Part shown: positions 45,296-55,643 of the stretch, in pieces | How positions within the stretch are numbered: position 1 is the stretch's first letter | Layout of the letters: each line of letters opens with the position of its first letter | Assembly (NCBI GenBank): GCA_029204225.1 | Contig: CM055097.1 | Coordinates: 1,533,414-1,597,413, forward strand | Source: Diphasiastrum complanatum | Lineage: Eukaryota > Streptophyta > Lycopodiopsida > Lycopodiales > Lycopodiaceae | Direction: 5' to 3' | DNA length: 64,000 nt | Notes under the pieces: model-generated | What the model saw: the letters and a program-made list of their open reading frames with translations, nothing else | Told to the model about the DNA's origin: nothing | The model's database searches: none | Made by a program: the position numbers and the translations under genes

Positions 45296-47140
45296 CTGTC
45301 ATAGCTGCATCCTTGGAAAATAGACTAGGATTTCTTTTAAATCAAGTCATAGGCATGCAACAAAAGATGTGTTAGACATTTTTTATTCAAATATATGTAG
45401 TCCAATGCAAACTCCGTCGTTGCTAGATGCAAAGTATTTTATTACCTTTATTGATGAATTTTCAAAAAGCACTGTTTATTTTATTAAGCAGAAATCAAAG
45501 GCTTTCAACAAGTTTCAACAATTCAAAGAGCATGCAGAAAATCAAACTGGTAAAAGAATTAAAGCACTGAGGCCTGACAACAAGGGAGAATATATATCTA
45601 CCGAATTCAAAGAGTATTGCCTTAACAATGACATTGAGCAACAATACATTACCTCCTATTCGCCTCAGACGAATGGTCTTGCTGAGAGAAAGAACAGAAC
45701 CTTAGTCGAATCGGCAAAGTGCATGCTACCACATGCGACACTTCTGAAGTCCTTATGGGCTGAAGCAATTTCAAATGCAGCTTATATTCAGGACATATGT
45801 CCTACTAAAGGTCTCTTAGACAAAACACAATACAAAGTTTGGATAGGTTCCAAACCTTCTTTATCAAACTTACGAGTTTTTGGATGTATCGCTTATGTGC
45901 AAATTCCACATGATCTCAGGAAAAAGCTCGACTTCCAGAGTATCAAATCTATTTTCATTAGCTACACTACTTCAGATTAAGCTTATAAGTTGTATGATCC
46001 TGTCGAGTCGAAGATATTTACTATTTGGGATGTCATCTTCATCGAAGATCACTTTATTGACCTCAAAGTAAAGGCAAAGCTCATATAGTCGAACTTCTGG
46101 ACTCTTCTAGAACATCGAACTTTCAAGTTCCAAATTTGACTATTCCTTTTAAAAGTCCAAGCTTGTCTACTCCCAACGAGCAACTTATCAACGACGAAGC
46201 TGAAGATGATGTGGTTGCGGTACAGCATCATGAAGATCAACTTCGATTATCACCAAAAGATCGACAAGAGTCAGCAGACCACCTAATAGGTATATCGATG
46301 AGTCTGCAAGTTACCTTGTTCAAGAGCCGACGAATGTCGAAGAGGCGCTCAGTCAGCCCAAATCCGATCTCTGGAAAGAAGCTATGGATAAAGAGTATTC
46401 ATCTCTTATCAAGAACCAAACTTGGACAATCGTCGAATTACTTGCTAGCAGAAATGTAGCTGATTGCAAATGGTTATCCAAAATCAAGTATAAGGCAAAT
46501 GGAAGTATTAATCGAAGAAAGACTCGACTTGTAGTCAGAGGATTCTCTCAGGTACAAAATGTCGACTACACTGAGACCTTCATTCTAGTAGTTAAATATC
46601 TTCTATCAGACTTCTATTGTCATTTGTTGCTGCAACAAATTTAAAAATACATCAAATGGATGTACATACAACATATCTTAATGGAGTTATCAAAGAGGAC
46701 ATTTACATAGTACAACCTGAAGGTTACAATATCGAAGGTAAACATAATCATGTGTGTAACATTAAACACTTTATGGCTTGAAGCAATCTGCTTGAGCATG
46801 ATTTTAGAGGATCAATACTTTCCTTATTGATCACGGATACACACCAAGCTCTTCAGATTCAAATGTTTACTCCAGATTAGTGCAACATTTCTTGATCATT
46901 ATCATTTTGTATGTGGACGACACATTGCTTTTCAACAACAATATTGATCTGATAAAAAAAGCTAAGCCAATGCTATCTTTCGAATTCGACATGATCGATT
47001 TGGTCGAAGCTCATTACTATCTAGGTATTCAAATCCAAAGAGACAGAAAATAGAAGTTGATCAATATTTCTCAACAAAGATACATTCACAATGTCTTAAT
47101 TAGATATAAACTGATGAATTGCAAATTAGCTCTTGAAGAA
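45296..47140 (+). pseudogene. Ty1/copia integrase-RT fragment, family A
   Basis: An open 203-codon block (45369-45980) holds the integrase core: MLDIFYSNICSPMQTPSLLD (the usual Asp is Asn or Ser here), FITFIDEFSKSTVYFIKQKS, RPDNKGEYISTEF and YSPQTNGLAERKNRTLVESA, then FGCIAYVQIPHDLRKKLDFQ. After a TAA, degraded frames give CKWLSKIKYKANG, KTRLVVRGFSQVQNVDYTET, QMDVHTTYLNGVIKEDIY, YVDDTLLFNNN (intact catalytic Asp pair, 46915) and AHYYLGIQIQRDRK. It ends near 47140 in RT. The same family supplies fragments at 5.2, 8.3 and 31 kb. Confidence 0.9.
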
Positions 47141-47190
47141 ACAAAACGTTTATATTACCAAAGCTTTGCTAGCTTTCAACTCTCAGTCTA

Positions 47191-47300
47191 ACGAAAAGAC
47201 ACGAAAGCGAAAATGTTCGCGAACATCACGAAAAGACACGAAGCGAAAATGTTCGTGAACACCTGACGAAAAGACACGAATGCGAAAATTTTGCGAAAGA
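47191..47300 (+). repeat. About 37-bp tandem repeat with ATGTTCGCGAACAT core
   Basis: Three units begin ACGAAAAGACACGAA at 47191, 47228 and 47266. The first contains the perfect 14-bp palindrome ATGTTCGCGAACAT, the second ATGTTCGTGAACA; the third decays. It directly follows the copia family A fragment. Confidence 0.85.
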
Positions 47301-47500
47301 AAATTTTTTGTGATACAGCAGGAGAAAGTCAGACGACACGAAAGTCAAATGTAAGAGCTACCAAAATTGGCATGCATGTTATAAACTTATCTAGTGTATT
47401 ACAAAGACTCTCTTCCATGATTTTCATTCACTAGTTATACTATCGGTCTTATTGGACACAAACAACTTATAACAACTTAAATGATGATAAACCATATTTA

Positions 47501-47638
47501 TCTTGCATGTGGTTTCACATGCATGCAAAGAGTGGAATTGAACTCTAGACCTTTAAGCAAAGAAAGATGTCTTGCATGTGGCTTCACATGCATGCAAAGA
47601 GTGGAATTGAACTCTAGACCTTTAAGCAAAGAAAGATG
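47501..47638. repeat. 69-bp tandem duplication
   Basis: 47501-47569 and 47570-47638 differ by only one base (TGTGGTTTC versus TGTGGCTTC). The near-identity means a recent duplication in otherwise decayed sequence. Confidence 0.93.
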
Positions 47639-47660
47639 TCATCCACTAGACAACATCTAT
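47588..47660 (-). other. tRNA-like relic (A and B box)
   Basis: On the minus strand GTTGTCTAGTGGATGA (47639-47654) resembles a pol III A box and GAGTTCAATTCC (47603-47614) a B box, spaced about right for a tRNA. Stem pairing is poor (the T stem does not close), so this is not a working tRNA gene. It may be a tRNA pseudogene or a SINE head. Confidence 0.3.
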
Positions 47661-47928
47661 TTTGCATTGGAATATAACTAACAAGGTTCGGTTACAAAAA
47701 ATGCATTCTCAATTTTTCAAAATTTTTGTCTGATGCCAAACTTACCAATCTAGAAAATTCAAATGCCTATCGTCTATGATATTAAAAAAAGTAAATGATG
47801 TACAATGAGACTCACGTCAAGGAACTGAATGTTACAATTACACGATCTCGGGTGATGACTAAGGTGTTTAATGTACCACATCAATTGCATTTCTATTGAA
47901 AACCCAGTTAAGTCTAATGATATTCTTT

Positions 47929-48179
47929 AAGCATAGTTCATGAGAACCGTGGACGGTTCACCATGGTTCTAAGAACCGTACGGTTCTCAAAAAAAATTGC
48001 TGAGAACCGTGGCGAACCGTGTAGTTAATAATTGTTTTTTTAAGTTCATTTTTAATGAAATGAGGGCCACAAAATTAATTATTAATTAATTGATTGATTA
48101 ATTATGATGAACCTTACATTGGTTCATGAACCATGGTACGGTTCACCCCACGGTTCTCAGAGCCCACATACTATGCTTT
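47929..48179. mobile_element. Foldback MITE, about 250 bp
   Basis: The left end AAGCATAGTTCATGAGAACCG and the right end (reverse complement) AAGCATAGTATG..CTGAGAACCG form imperfect inverted repeats of about 60 bp. Both halves contain GAGAACCGTGG, GGTTCACCATGGTTC or its complement. Outside each end is a CTTTAAGCATA/CTTTTAAGCATA direct match that could be a duplicated target. No coding capacity. The superfamily is unassigned. Confidence 0.75.
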
Positions 48180-48694
48180 TAAGCATACTGCAGACATGTT
48201 AATTTTGTTCCAGAGAAAATTGTGAGCTCGGCAATAAATTGATTCTTACAAGCTACAATGACTTGGTTAAAACCTAAAATTGATCTTTCTAATCACAAAT
48301 CTATATGGGCAGAGCCCATAGCTGTTATAGTCAAGTTGAATAAAACTTCCCCAATTCATTATTATCTAATCAGTTTGAGCTAAATCCTATCCACAATGAC
48401 AAGCTGGAGACTGGATGGTCCACAATCATTCCCTGGGCACATATACATGAGATTGTAATGGTAGACTAGATTTCTAGTAGCTTTATCTTGTCAAACTTAC
48501 ATTCACCATGCTTTCAATAATAGTAATTGATGTAAGACATCTTCTCCTTAGACACAGACAAGAAACGCACCTCAAAAAACCTCATAAAAATATGTAGCAC
48601 TAGGTTGAGAAACCTGCTACTACAACATATTATGAGCTCTTGTCAAGGCGTTGTTCTTGAACCTCAGGTTTGATTAGATTGTGCTCAATCATAT
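48180..48694. other. No gene seen; 3' flank of the amylase exon
   Basis: AT-rich sequence that would hold the 3' UTR of the minus-strand amylase gene. No clear polyadenylation signal was picked out. Confidence 0.4.
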
Positions 48695-49052
48695 TCATTC
48701 TTCATCAATCTTTTTTCCCTTAGCTGTATCTTTAGCGTCATCAAAATTTCTGCGGATGCATTCTCTTTTGGACTGATTTATTTCACTTGAATTTTCAACG
48801 AGGTCTGGAGCTTCTTCCAAGATTCTGTTGATCGTCTCACATGACATGTTCTCAGTAATTTTCAGATGTACATTAGGACTAGGAACCTCCGCAGCGATTT
48901 TAACACCAACATCTGTTATCTGTTCAAAAGGTGCTACTTCTGGGGTAGTATCAATTGGGGGAGGCCGAGTATTCTCCCAAATTGCAAAGTCGGATCCTGA
49001 AAGAACCATCGTCCATACTTCCAAATCAGGAAGAAAAGGACCCATTTCAAAT
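48695..49052 (-). CDS. AMY: Alpha-amylase, last exon (with C-terminal extension)
   Basis: After a TTTTGTGTTGCAG acceptor the frame reads FEMGPFLPDLEVWTMVLSGS and DFAIWEN, which continues the previous exon's KIGPR in phase. Together this is the C-terminal beta-sheet domain of plant alpha-amylases (KIGPR-(Y/F)D.G...P......SG.D(Y/F)A(V/I)WE pattern), the starch endohydrolase of glycosyl hydrolase family 13. Known members usually stop a few residues after the WE(K) end. Here about 91 further residues follow (PPPIDTTPEVAPFEQITDVG, ..., RRNFDDAKDTAKGKKIDEE, stop 48695), acidic then mixed-charge. Splice phase and reading frame are intact. Confidence 0.88.
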
Positions 49053-49260
49053 CTGCAACACAAAATATAGCTGTGTGAAGGACCTTGTGTTCCTGAGAAA
49101 CTACTAATAATTTTTGGTATTATCAACCCGTGAGAAACTACCAATGAACACAATACATTATCAATAACTCAGCAGCTAAATCACATGAAACTGATCATTT
49201 ATGTTGCTCTCAAGGTCATATACATGTACAATAGACCATGTTCATTTATGTTGCTCTCAC

Positions 49261-49430
49261 CTTGGACCAATCTTGACAATAAGTTGGTCATTGATGTTGG
49301 CCACATAGATGTCGGATTCAGCAGCCTGGATTGTTACTTTGCTGTTCGCATTGATGTGATGAACCTTCCTTAGCTCTAATAGATTTTTTATTTGTTCTTT
49401 AAGTCCCCAATAAAAGTAATGATCGTAGAA
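49261..49430 (-). CDS. AMY: Alpha-amylase, penultimate exon
   Basis: Bounded by TTCATCATGCAG upstream and AAG/GTGAGA downstream on the minus strand. It reads FYDHYFYWGLKEQIKNLLEL, RKVHHINANSKVTIQAAESD and IYVANINDQLIVKIGPR, a clear match to the plant alpha-amylase segment FYDH..(D/W)WGL...I..L...R...(G)IN..S...I..AE.D(L/I)Y.A.I.(D)..(V/I)VKIGP. The 208-bp intron to the last exon is standard. Exons encoding the catalytic (beta/alpha)8 barrel should lie at higher coordinates, but none was found up to 54.7 kb, so the gene may be a 3' remnant or have long introns. Confidence 0.9.
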
Positions 49431-49499
49431 CTGCATGATGAAAATAGCAGGTGAAGCATAAGAGTGGCGAAGACACAGGTGTAGATCCAAAACTATGCT

Positions 49500-49523
49500 G
49501 GTGTGTGTGTGTGCGCGCGCGCG

Positions 49524-49591
<68 letters not shown>
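49500..49591 (+). repeat. Compound microsatellite (GT)n(GC)n(GA)n
   Basis: GTGTGT run, then GCGCGC run, then AAGAGA into a long GA run. It lies about 70 bp upstream (in gene sense) of the penultimate amylase exon, so within an intron if the gene continues. Confidence 0.96.
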
Positions 49592-49594
<3 letters not shown>

Positions 49595-51268
49595 ATTGAA
49601 TCTTATGGTGCCGACGAGGTCCATAAGACTAAAACAAGTGCATATGTTTCATTTTTATAGTTGGAGCACAAATATCTCTCTACAATGAACAATGAAACAG
49701 AAGTCAAAAGGATAGGATAAAACATTTCTCAAACCTAGAAGAATCAAGCGCTAGTTTTGTCTGATTACACTTGGGTCTAATGCATCACATAAATGTACAA
49801 AATCACATCTACATATATACACATCATGTCAAAAAGAGTGTCAAATCAAGTATCTTCCTGACTTGAAGGCTTGAAAAAGCTATAACACCAGCTAATTTAG
49901 GCACTGGAGGTGCCCGATGATATAGTAGTGAGACAGAAATTGCACTTTGGTTAATATCAACAATGAGTACAATAGCTTGAAGTGATAACTTCAGCTTGTT
50001 TGTTGAGCGTGATAACACTGGCTACAGTAATTCTTCTTGAAAGAAAATTGATTCATTAGTTAACTCAACTACTGATCAGTCTATTATAGATGATTACAAA
50101 AATATCTGTTTGTTAAATATCCATTTAGTATTTATTACAACTGCCTTAGAGCAAAAACTGTATGTACAATAGTAGGTGAACTGTTGACAGTTTATTTGGA
50201 TCAATTTTTTTTTTCCCTGATGGAAAGAGTCGACAAAGGTCGGTTGATGATGAATTCAGTTAAGTTTTGGTGTTTAGTACATGCACATGTGTACATGTGT
50301 CACACCAGTAGGCCTGATTTTGGTTTTAGGTAGTGTTGATCATCCTAAAATGAACAAGAAATTAGGAATGTAACGTTCATCTTGTTTTTTATGTTTGTAG
50401 TTAAAATGTTCTAAATGACATAGAGATAGCTTAATGACTTATGGTCTTGTTTTGCTGCAGGATCATGGAGAGGTGATGCATGGACCTGCTAGGGTATTGG
50501 ATTGGAGATAGAGGCAATTTCATAATCCTTTTCTCATAGAGTACTTGGTTGCATAACATTGTAGATCCCTAAGTAATGCTCCTATCACGTTGAGCGTAAC
50601 CACCATTCACAGTAACAACGTCTTCGCATCGACAAAAATGTTGCTTGAGGGAAGGGATACCCATAAGGGAACATAACAGACTACCTGAGGTGACAGTCTC
50701 GTTATACGGGACAAGGCACTGGTTTTGGAGCTATAGGTCATTTGTGTGCCACATGTCAATGTTCTTTTGGCGTGGGGTAACCCAAAGTTATTGACCCGCG
50801 GCGATGCACACAACTGACACATGTTGATGGTTATGACGTGACCATGTTGGTGGAGATGACCCCACCCGTACTATGTATATAGAGGTGGTCATCCACATGG
50901 TTAGGCCATGATGTAATCTTCGTATGAGATGGAGGTATGCGAGGGTTGACGCTAGGGTGCGGTGGTATAGGACGTCGTAGCCTGGGGGAGACCTTAGCGT
51001 GCTTGAGGGTGGTTTATAGTTCCAGTGCACGGGGGTGAAAAGGCAACATCTCTATAAACGGCGGTTTCAGAGCATCATCACCTGATTGTGTCCTTACGTT
51101 GACAGTGTAGTTGATGCCTTGAGTCGGATTGGAGAAGTTAATTAGTTATGCTTTGTTGAGATCCAATCTGAATTGTATCTTTCACTATGAGATTTTTGTC
51201 GAACCAATTTCGGTCGCATCTAGCTAGATGTCCTGGCAGGAAATTCTAGATCTAGTGAGGACCTAGGG
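49592..51268. other. No recognisable gene
   Basis: Searched for amylase barrel motifs on the minus strand and saw none. Overlapping ORFs at 50607-51030 (minus) lack motifs. Confidence 0.4.
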
Positions 51269-51690
51269 ATGCAGGCAGCAGGATCCCAAAAATCTCAAAA
51301 TAATGAGATACTAAATGGCTTACTTTTTTGGAAGCGAAAGATATGTGTGCTAGACAAGGAGGACCTTCGGGCCCAAATCCTGCAACAGTGTCATGAAAAC
51401 CCTTGTGCTAGTCACCCGGGCATACAGAGGACATTCGACCTTGTTAAACAAAGTTTTTAGGCCAAAGATGAAAGGTCATGTCGAGGCATAAGTTCAAGGT
51501 TGTGAACAATGCTAGTTTAATAAAGCAAAAAGGCTCAAAGGATATGCAAGAATTGTTGCACGTGGCCAAAGAAAGGATTAAAACCGCTCATGATAGAGTT
51601 CAGATGTATGCTAACCGCAATCATTCACCTCGAGAATTTGAGGTCGGAACCTGAGCGTATCTTAAAATCCCAAAAGAGTCTAAGGTTGTG
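51269..51690 (+). pseudogene. Ty3/gypsy integrase scraps
   Basis: First block: ILNGLLFWKRKICVLDKEDL, AQILQQCHENPCASHPGIQR and TFDLVKQSF, the integrase zinc-binding domain (H....H part), then a stop in place of W. Second block (51560-51680): AKERIKTAHDRVQMYANRNH, SPREFEVGT, stop, AYLKIPKES, the integrase C-terminal part. The catalytic core between them is missing. Confidence 0.83.
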
Positions 51691-52129
51691 CGAATTAGTA
51701 AGTGCAATTGCTTCTAATAAGTCTACAATTACAATTAATCTGAATCAGACATATTCTAAACCACAGTTGCAACTGTCCTACATTCGCAATTCTTGAGATT
51801 CGAATCTACTTTTGAGCAACAAAGCTTCAAATCAGCCCAATTTTCGATCCTTATCACAAACCCCACCAAAAAGTTTTCAATCTAATAGGAATTCTGGTCA
51901 AAAGGAAGCAATGAAATACATACATACAGTGGATCTAGCTATTGTAGATAGAGGCAGCGGACTATTATTTTGTCATCTAGCCCATGGGAATAATAATTGC
52001 AATGCTAAATATAACCATGGAGCTAAATTAGAATAGAATTAGTCAATAAGATAGTTAATAAGACAGCTTGAACAAACGTGCTACATTTGTAAATAACGAG
52101 ACTGTAATAATGGTTGTAAGGCCCAATTT
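51691..52129. other. No gene seen
   Basis: AT-rich sequence after the gypsy scraps, with one unassigned 74-codon ORF at 51812. Confidence 0.4.
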
Positions 52130-52495
52130 AGCTAAATAAGGCCCCAAAATCATACTAGAGGCACAAAGGACCACTATAATTAGCTGAGGTCATGCTAAAT
52201 TTGGAGGCTATTCTACTTTTGTCAATTTTGAACTCTATGTTTTCTTGAAGCTTCTTTTTAAGAGCTTTCTTGATGTGTTTTGTGGTTCATGTGACTAAAA
52301 TCACATGAGAGATTGATCATGCTCTAGATTCAAGCCCAATCTATTGAGTGATCAATAATGATGAAGAATGCTATCCTACTTTGCCTAATTTTGTGAAGAT
52401 TTGCCAATTTTATCTAATTTCTTGATTTCTTGTTTTGCCATGTTAATTTGATGTTTAAGAATGGACTAGATGTTTGAATGCTAAGATTGGCACAT
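52130..52495 (-). repeat. Dispersed repeat / probable gypsy LTR part, copy 2
   Basis: Homologous to 17978-18374 in the same orientation (shared AAAATCATA, AGGCACAAAGGACCA, ATTGATCATGCTCTAG, GCACATGACA). It may be a solo LTR or an LTR relic of the gypsy scraps to its left. Confidence 0.6.
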
Positions 52496-53764
52496 GACAT
52501 TTTTCGTAAGTTCTCTATTCAAATATGTTCTGAAGCTACCTATATTCAACGGGATTTGAAATTCAATCTACTTCAAATCTATTTGCAACACTAAAAAGAG
52601 TTACTCCTCTCTCTATGTACACAAAGGAGATCTATCACAATCTAATGAGCAACAGGGGAAAACATTATTACACACAGCAGCCATTCATGAGCCTTGCAGA
52701 AATCATCTTCAATCAATGTATTTCCCTATTTGACATCTAAAAAGGTGCCTAGAAGAGAGGTTGCTAACAAGAATTTTCTTTGCCATCTCAGTAGCATGTT
52801 CTCACTTGAAGCAAGACTCCAAGCGACACGAGCCCATTCAAAAACATTTCATGCCTATCCAAGTGGCGGATACTTATTGGCCAACTCCTACAGCAGTTAC
52901 GAATGCTCATAAACTTGTCACGATTTTACTAGAGGACAGCGTACTCCATTCACTCACTCTTTCTTTCTAGTAGAGAGAGGAGCAGAGGCCCTCACAACTT
53001 TGAGTGCACTTCAAGAGGAGATCCTACCTCCTTTCTTTGACAAGAATTAATTCATCTTTGCATTGCAACAGAGAGAGAGGAGGCATGTGCCTACATTTCC
53101 AGAGGATAATGAAAATTTCTTTTTCTTTTGCTTTCGTGGTAGAGAACAATGATACAGAGTAGAAGCTAAATTGAGAAATGCTACTATTACTTGCTCTACA
53201 TTAACTTTTGATTGCTACAAATAAATGGAAAGGTGAAGCATTCATCAATAAACTAGTGCAGTAAGATAGATACTGTATTATCTACTATGTGTAATCTCTT
53301 CTCTCTGATGCTAGAAAAGAAATGGATGCTTAAACTCACTCTATCTATTAATTGTCATTCAGTAGTGAGTACACCATCGTTTTGACTTATATGTGAATAC
53401 TCAATGAAATTTCTATTTCTTTGTGTGGTTATGGAATGTAGATGACATTGATAGGTCTGTAAGTGAACTACATGCCATTATAATTAATCCTCTTGAGTTT
53501 GTGGAGTCATAAGCGCTGAGAGTCATATGTTTACCCCTAGGTAAGGAATCTGAACCAGTCAGACTATGATAAACTCTTTTGAGATGAAGGAGACGTTTAA
53601 TGATTCCCAAAATAGTAGAGTGAAAACAGATCGCTAGTTTTCTTCTGATTGCTGACAATCGGATGATGAATGGACACCTTACAGTTGAGTATAAGTTCTA
53701 GCCTGTGTTTGGTGACAAGTTCTACTGTGATAACGAAATCCTTATGCCATGTGTGATCTTGCTC
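52496..53764. other. No gene seen
   Basis: Short ORFs only (52694-52970 plus, 53413-53658 minus), overlapping and without motifs. Confidence 0.4.
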
Positions 53765-54705
53765 CTAGACAACATGTAAATACTCCAAGATTACTTCCAC
53801 ATTGAAACTGGAAAGACAAGCTGAGTATTTAGCTTTTTCCCTGGCTGTCTGTTGTTTGCTATATACATAAGTCACTGGTGGTTCTGGCTTCCACATCGTA
53901 AACATCAATTGATGACCCGTTCCATGCCATTTCCATTTCCATTCCCAATGCACCTGGGCTGAAAGTGGTTCTACCCTAACCTTCACTGCTAAATCAATTA
54001 AAATTGCTTGTAACGACATAATACTCTTCCCTTGTGCTCTCTTTCGGGATTGACACAGTTTACGATACATTTTTCATATCATTTGGTAGTACGCTATGAC
54101 ATACGCTTATTAGTTTTGGTGTTGCTTCCAAGGAGCCAACTAGGGATAGAATTCTCTGCATTGTCTTTTTGATTCAACTCTCTGATTCTTTGAGTGAAGA
54201 TTCCAATTCCAATATCTATGCTTGTGTTCAGTTTTTCGGTGAATCAAAGCGCTCTACATTTGTGAATGTATGGTACTTGGCAATAGATGCTTTTTATTCA
54301 AATCAAGTACAGAGAATAAAGATAATAAGCTATGGAACCAAGAGGAGAAACAAGATGATCCTTAGCCCCATATGTACATGTAACCTCTGCTACAACTGGA
54401 ATATCAGTTGTACCAAGCAAAACCTTTGCTGTAATTGGAATCTCTATCGTACCTAGAATTTCTGCAACATCTAGATCGTAAATTGAAAAATCATGTCCAT
54501 CTTGTAGCTGAGGCAAACATGGAGAAAGAGCGCACACTATCAAATCATCAATGAGTTGTTGGCACTGCTGGTGAAGAAGCTGCCACCGTTGGTCACGACA
54601 ATCAAGGATGTGCGATAATTGTTGCTCAAAATTGCTAGAAGATCTAGACGTGGCGACTCGCCGAGTGTTTAGCCCAGCTTGCTTATGCCAATTGGTCCAT
54701 GACAT
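53765..54705 (-). CDS. Two unidentified minus-strand ORFs
   Basis: ORF 1 (54705-54298, 135 codons) begins MSWTNWHKQAGLNTRRVATS and has a helix-prone stretch FEQQLSHILDCRDQRWQLLH. ORF 2 (54070-53765, 101 codons) includes AQVHWEWKWKWHGTGHQLMF. Neither matches a family I know. They are on the same strand and could be exons of one gene, but no reliable splice pair was found. ORF 1 starts 12 bp from the hAT-like terminal sequence at 54717. They may simply be chance ORFs. Confidence 0.2.
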
Positions 54706-54716
54706 GCTCGTAATAT

Positions 54717-54770
54717 CATAGTTGCAGCGAATCGCAATTCGCGATTCTGCGAATCGTGATTCGCTGCAAC
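54717..54770 (+). repeat. hAT-like terminal palindrome
   Basis: Starting CATAGTTGCAGCGAATCG, the sequence to 54770 is a nearly self-complementary ~50-bp block (GTTGCAGCGAATC...GATTCGCTGCAAC) packed with GATTCG/CGAATC words. Position and style fit the terminal and subterminal repeats of a hAT element whose transposase exon lies 900 bp downstream. The matching other end was not found, since the element is interrupted. Confidence 0.5.
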
Positions 54771-55643
54771 AAATCGTTGCAAAGAATCGATTTAAAAAAA
54801 AAAATTATGCATTTTATTACCTCCTTGCGAACAAAATCGCACCAGCCGTGGAGGAGGCAAAAAAAAAGTTTATGAGCTGTAAGCGTCCGATCTTCGCGAG
54901 TGAATAGTCGGCAGGCGCCTACTCGGAGATACGGAGGTGGTGTGCACGGTGCCAGGGGGATCTGAGCTTCTTGGAGAGCGAATCGATCAGTTTTTGATAT
55001 TTGGTAAGTGTAGGCTTGATTTTTTGCAAGGGCTGACATTGAGTTGTAGGCAACCAAATCGAGCATAGTTTGGCTCTGGACCACCTTTCTTCATGCCAAC
55101 GGTGATTTCTACAGCGTCAGTTTCAGCCGTTACGGCACGCCTAGCGATTTTTGGACACCACATTCCAAATGCTTGTGTATTTTTGCCATTTTCACAAAAT
55201 GACTTGTGGGCAAGCGATTCAGCTGATTTCTGAGCCTAGAATGCATTTCCACATACCTGGTGAGAGTCCTGTGACCTCCGTTCTGCCCGTCTACGTTCGT
55301 ATCACAAATTTCAATTTCCATGCCCTAATTCCATGTTTTTTAGGGTTTAGGCATGGACCATCGTGCAAGCATCGCCAAGGGGCGTGGTTTAGGTCCACAC
55401 TACACTCCTTTACGCCTGCACGGACTCCCACGCTAACGTCAGTCGCCTGTTATCGCTCACACTGAAATTATTCTATCCCACGCCCTAATCTCATGTGTTT
55501 TTTGGCACTTGCTATGATGTGTGAATTCAAATCGTTATGATGTATGCTCTGATATTTTGAGCTCTATTTGAGCTCGGTAATGTTTTTCAATGCAATGTAT
55601 TTTTTTCTATTGAACGTTTGCTTGATTATTTTTTTGTTTGCAG

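Noticed and set aside
47588..47660. A functional tRNA gene
   Set aside because: A- and B-box-like words are present, but acceptor and T stems do not pair, so it is listed only as a relic.
50607..51030. Two overlapping minus-strand ORFs as a gene
   Set aside because: No recognisable motif and unusual composition; they overlap in different frames.
54716..55084. 122-codon minus-strand ORF as a gene
   Set aside because: It spans the palindromic hAT-like terminal block and the presumed 5' UTR/intron of the opposite-strand BED gene; no motif.
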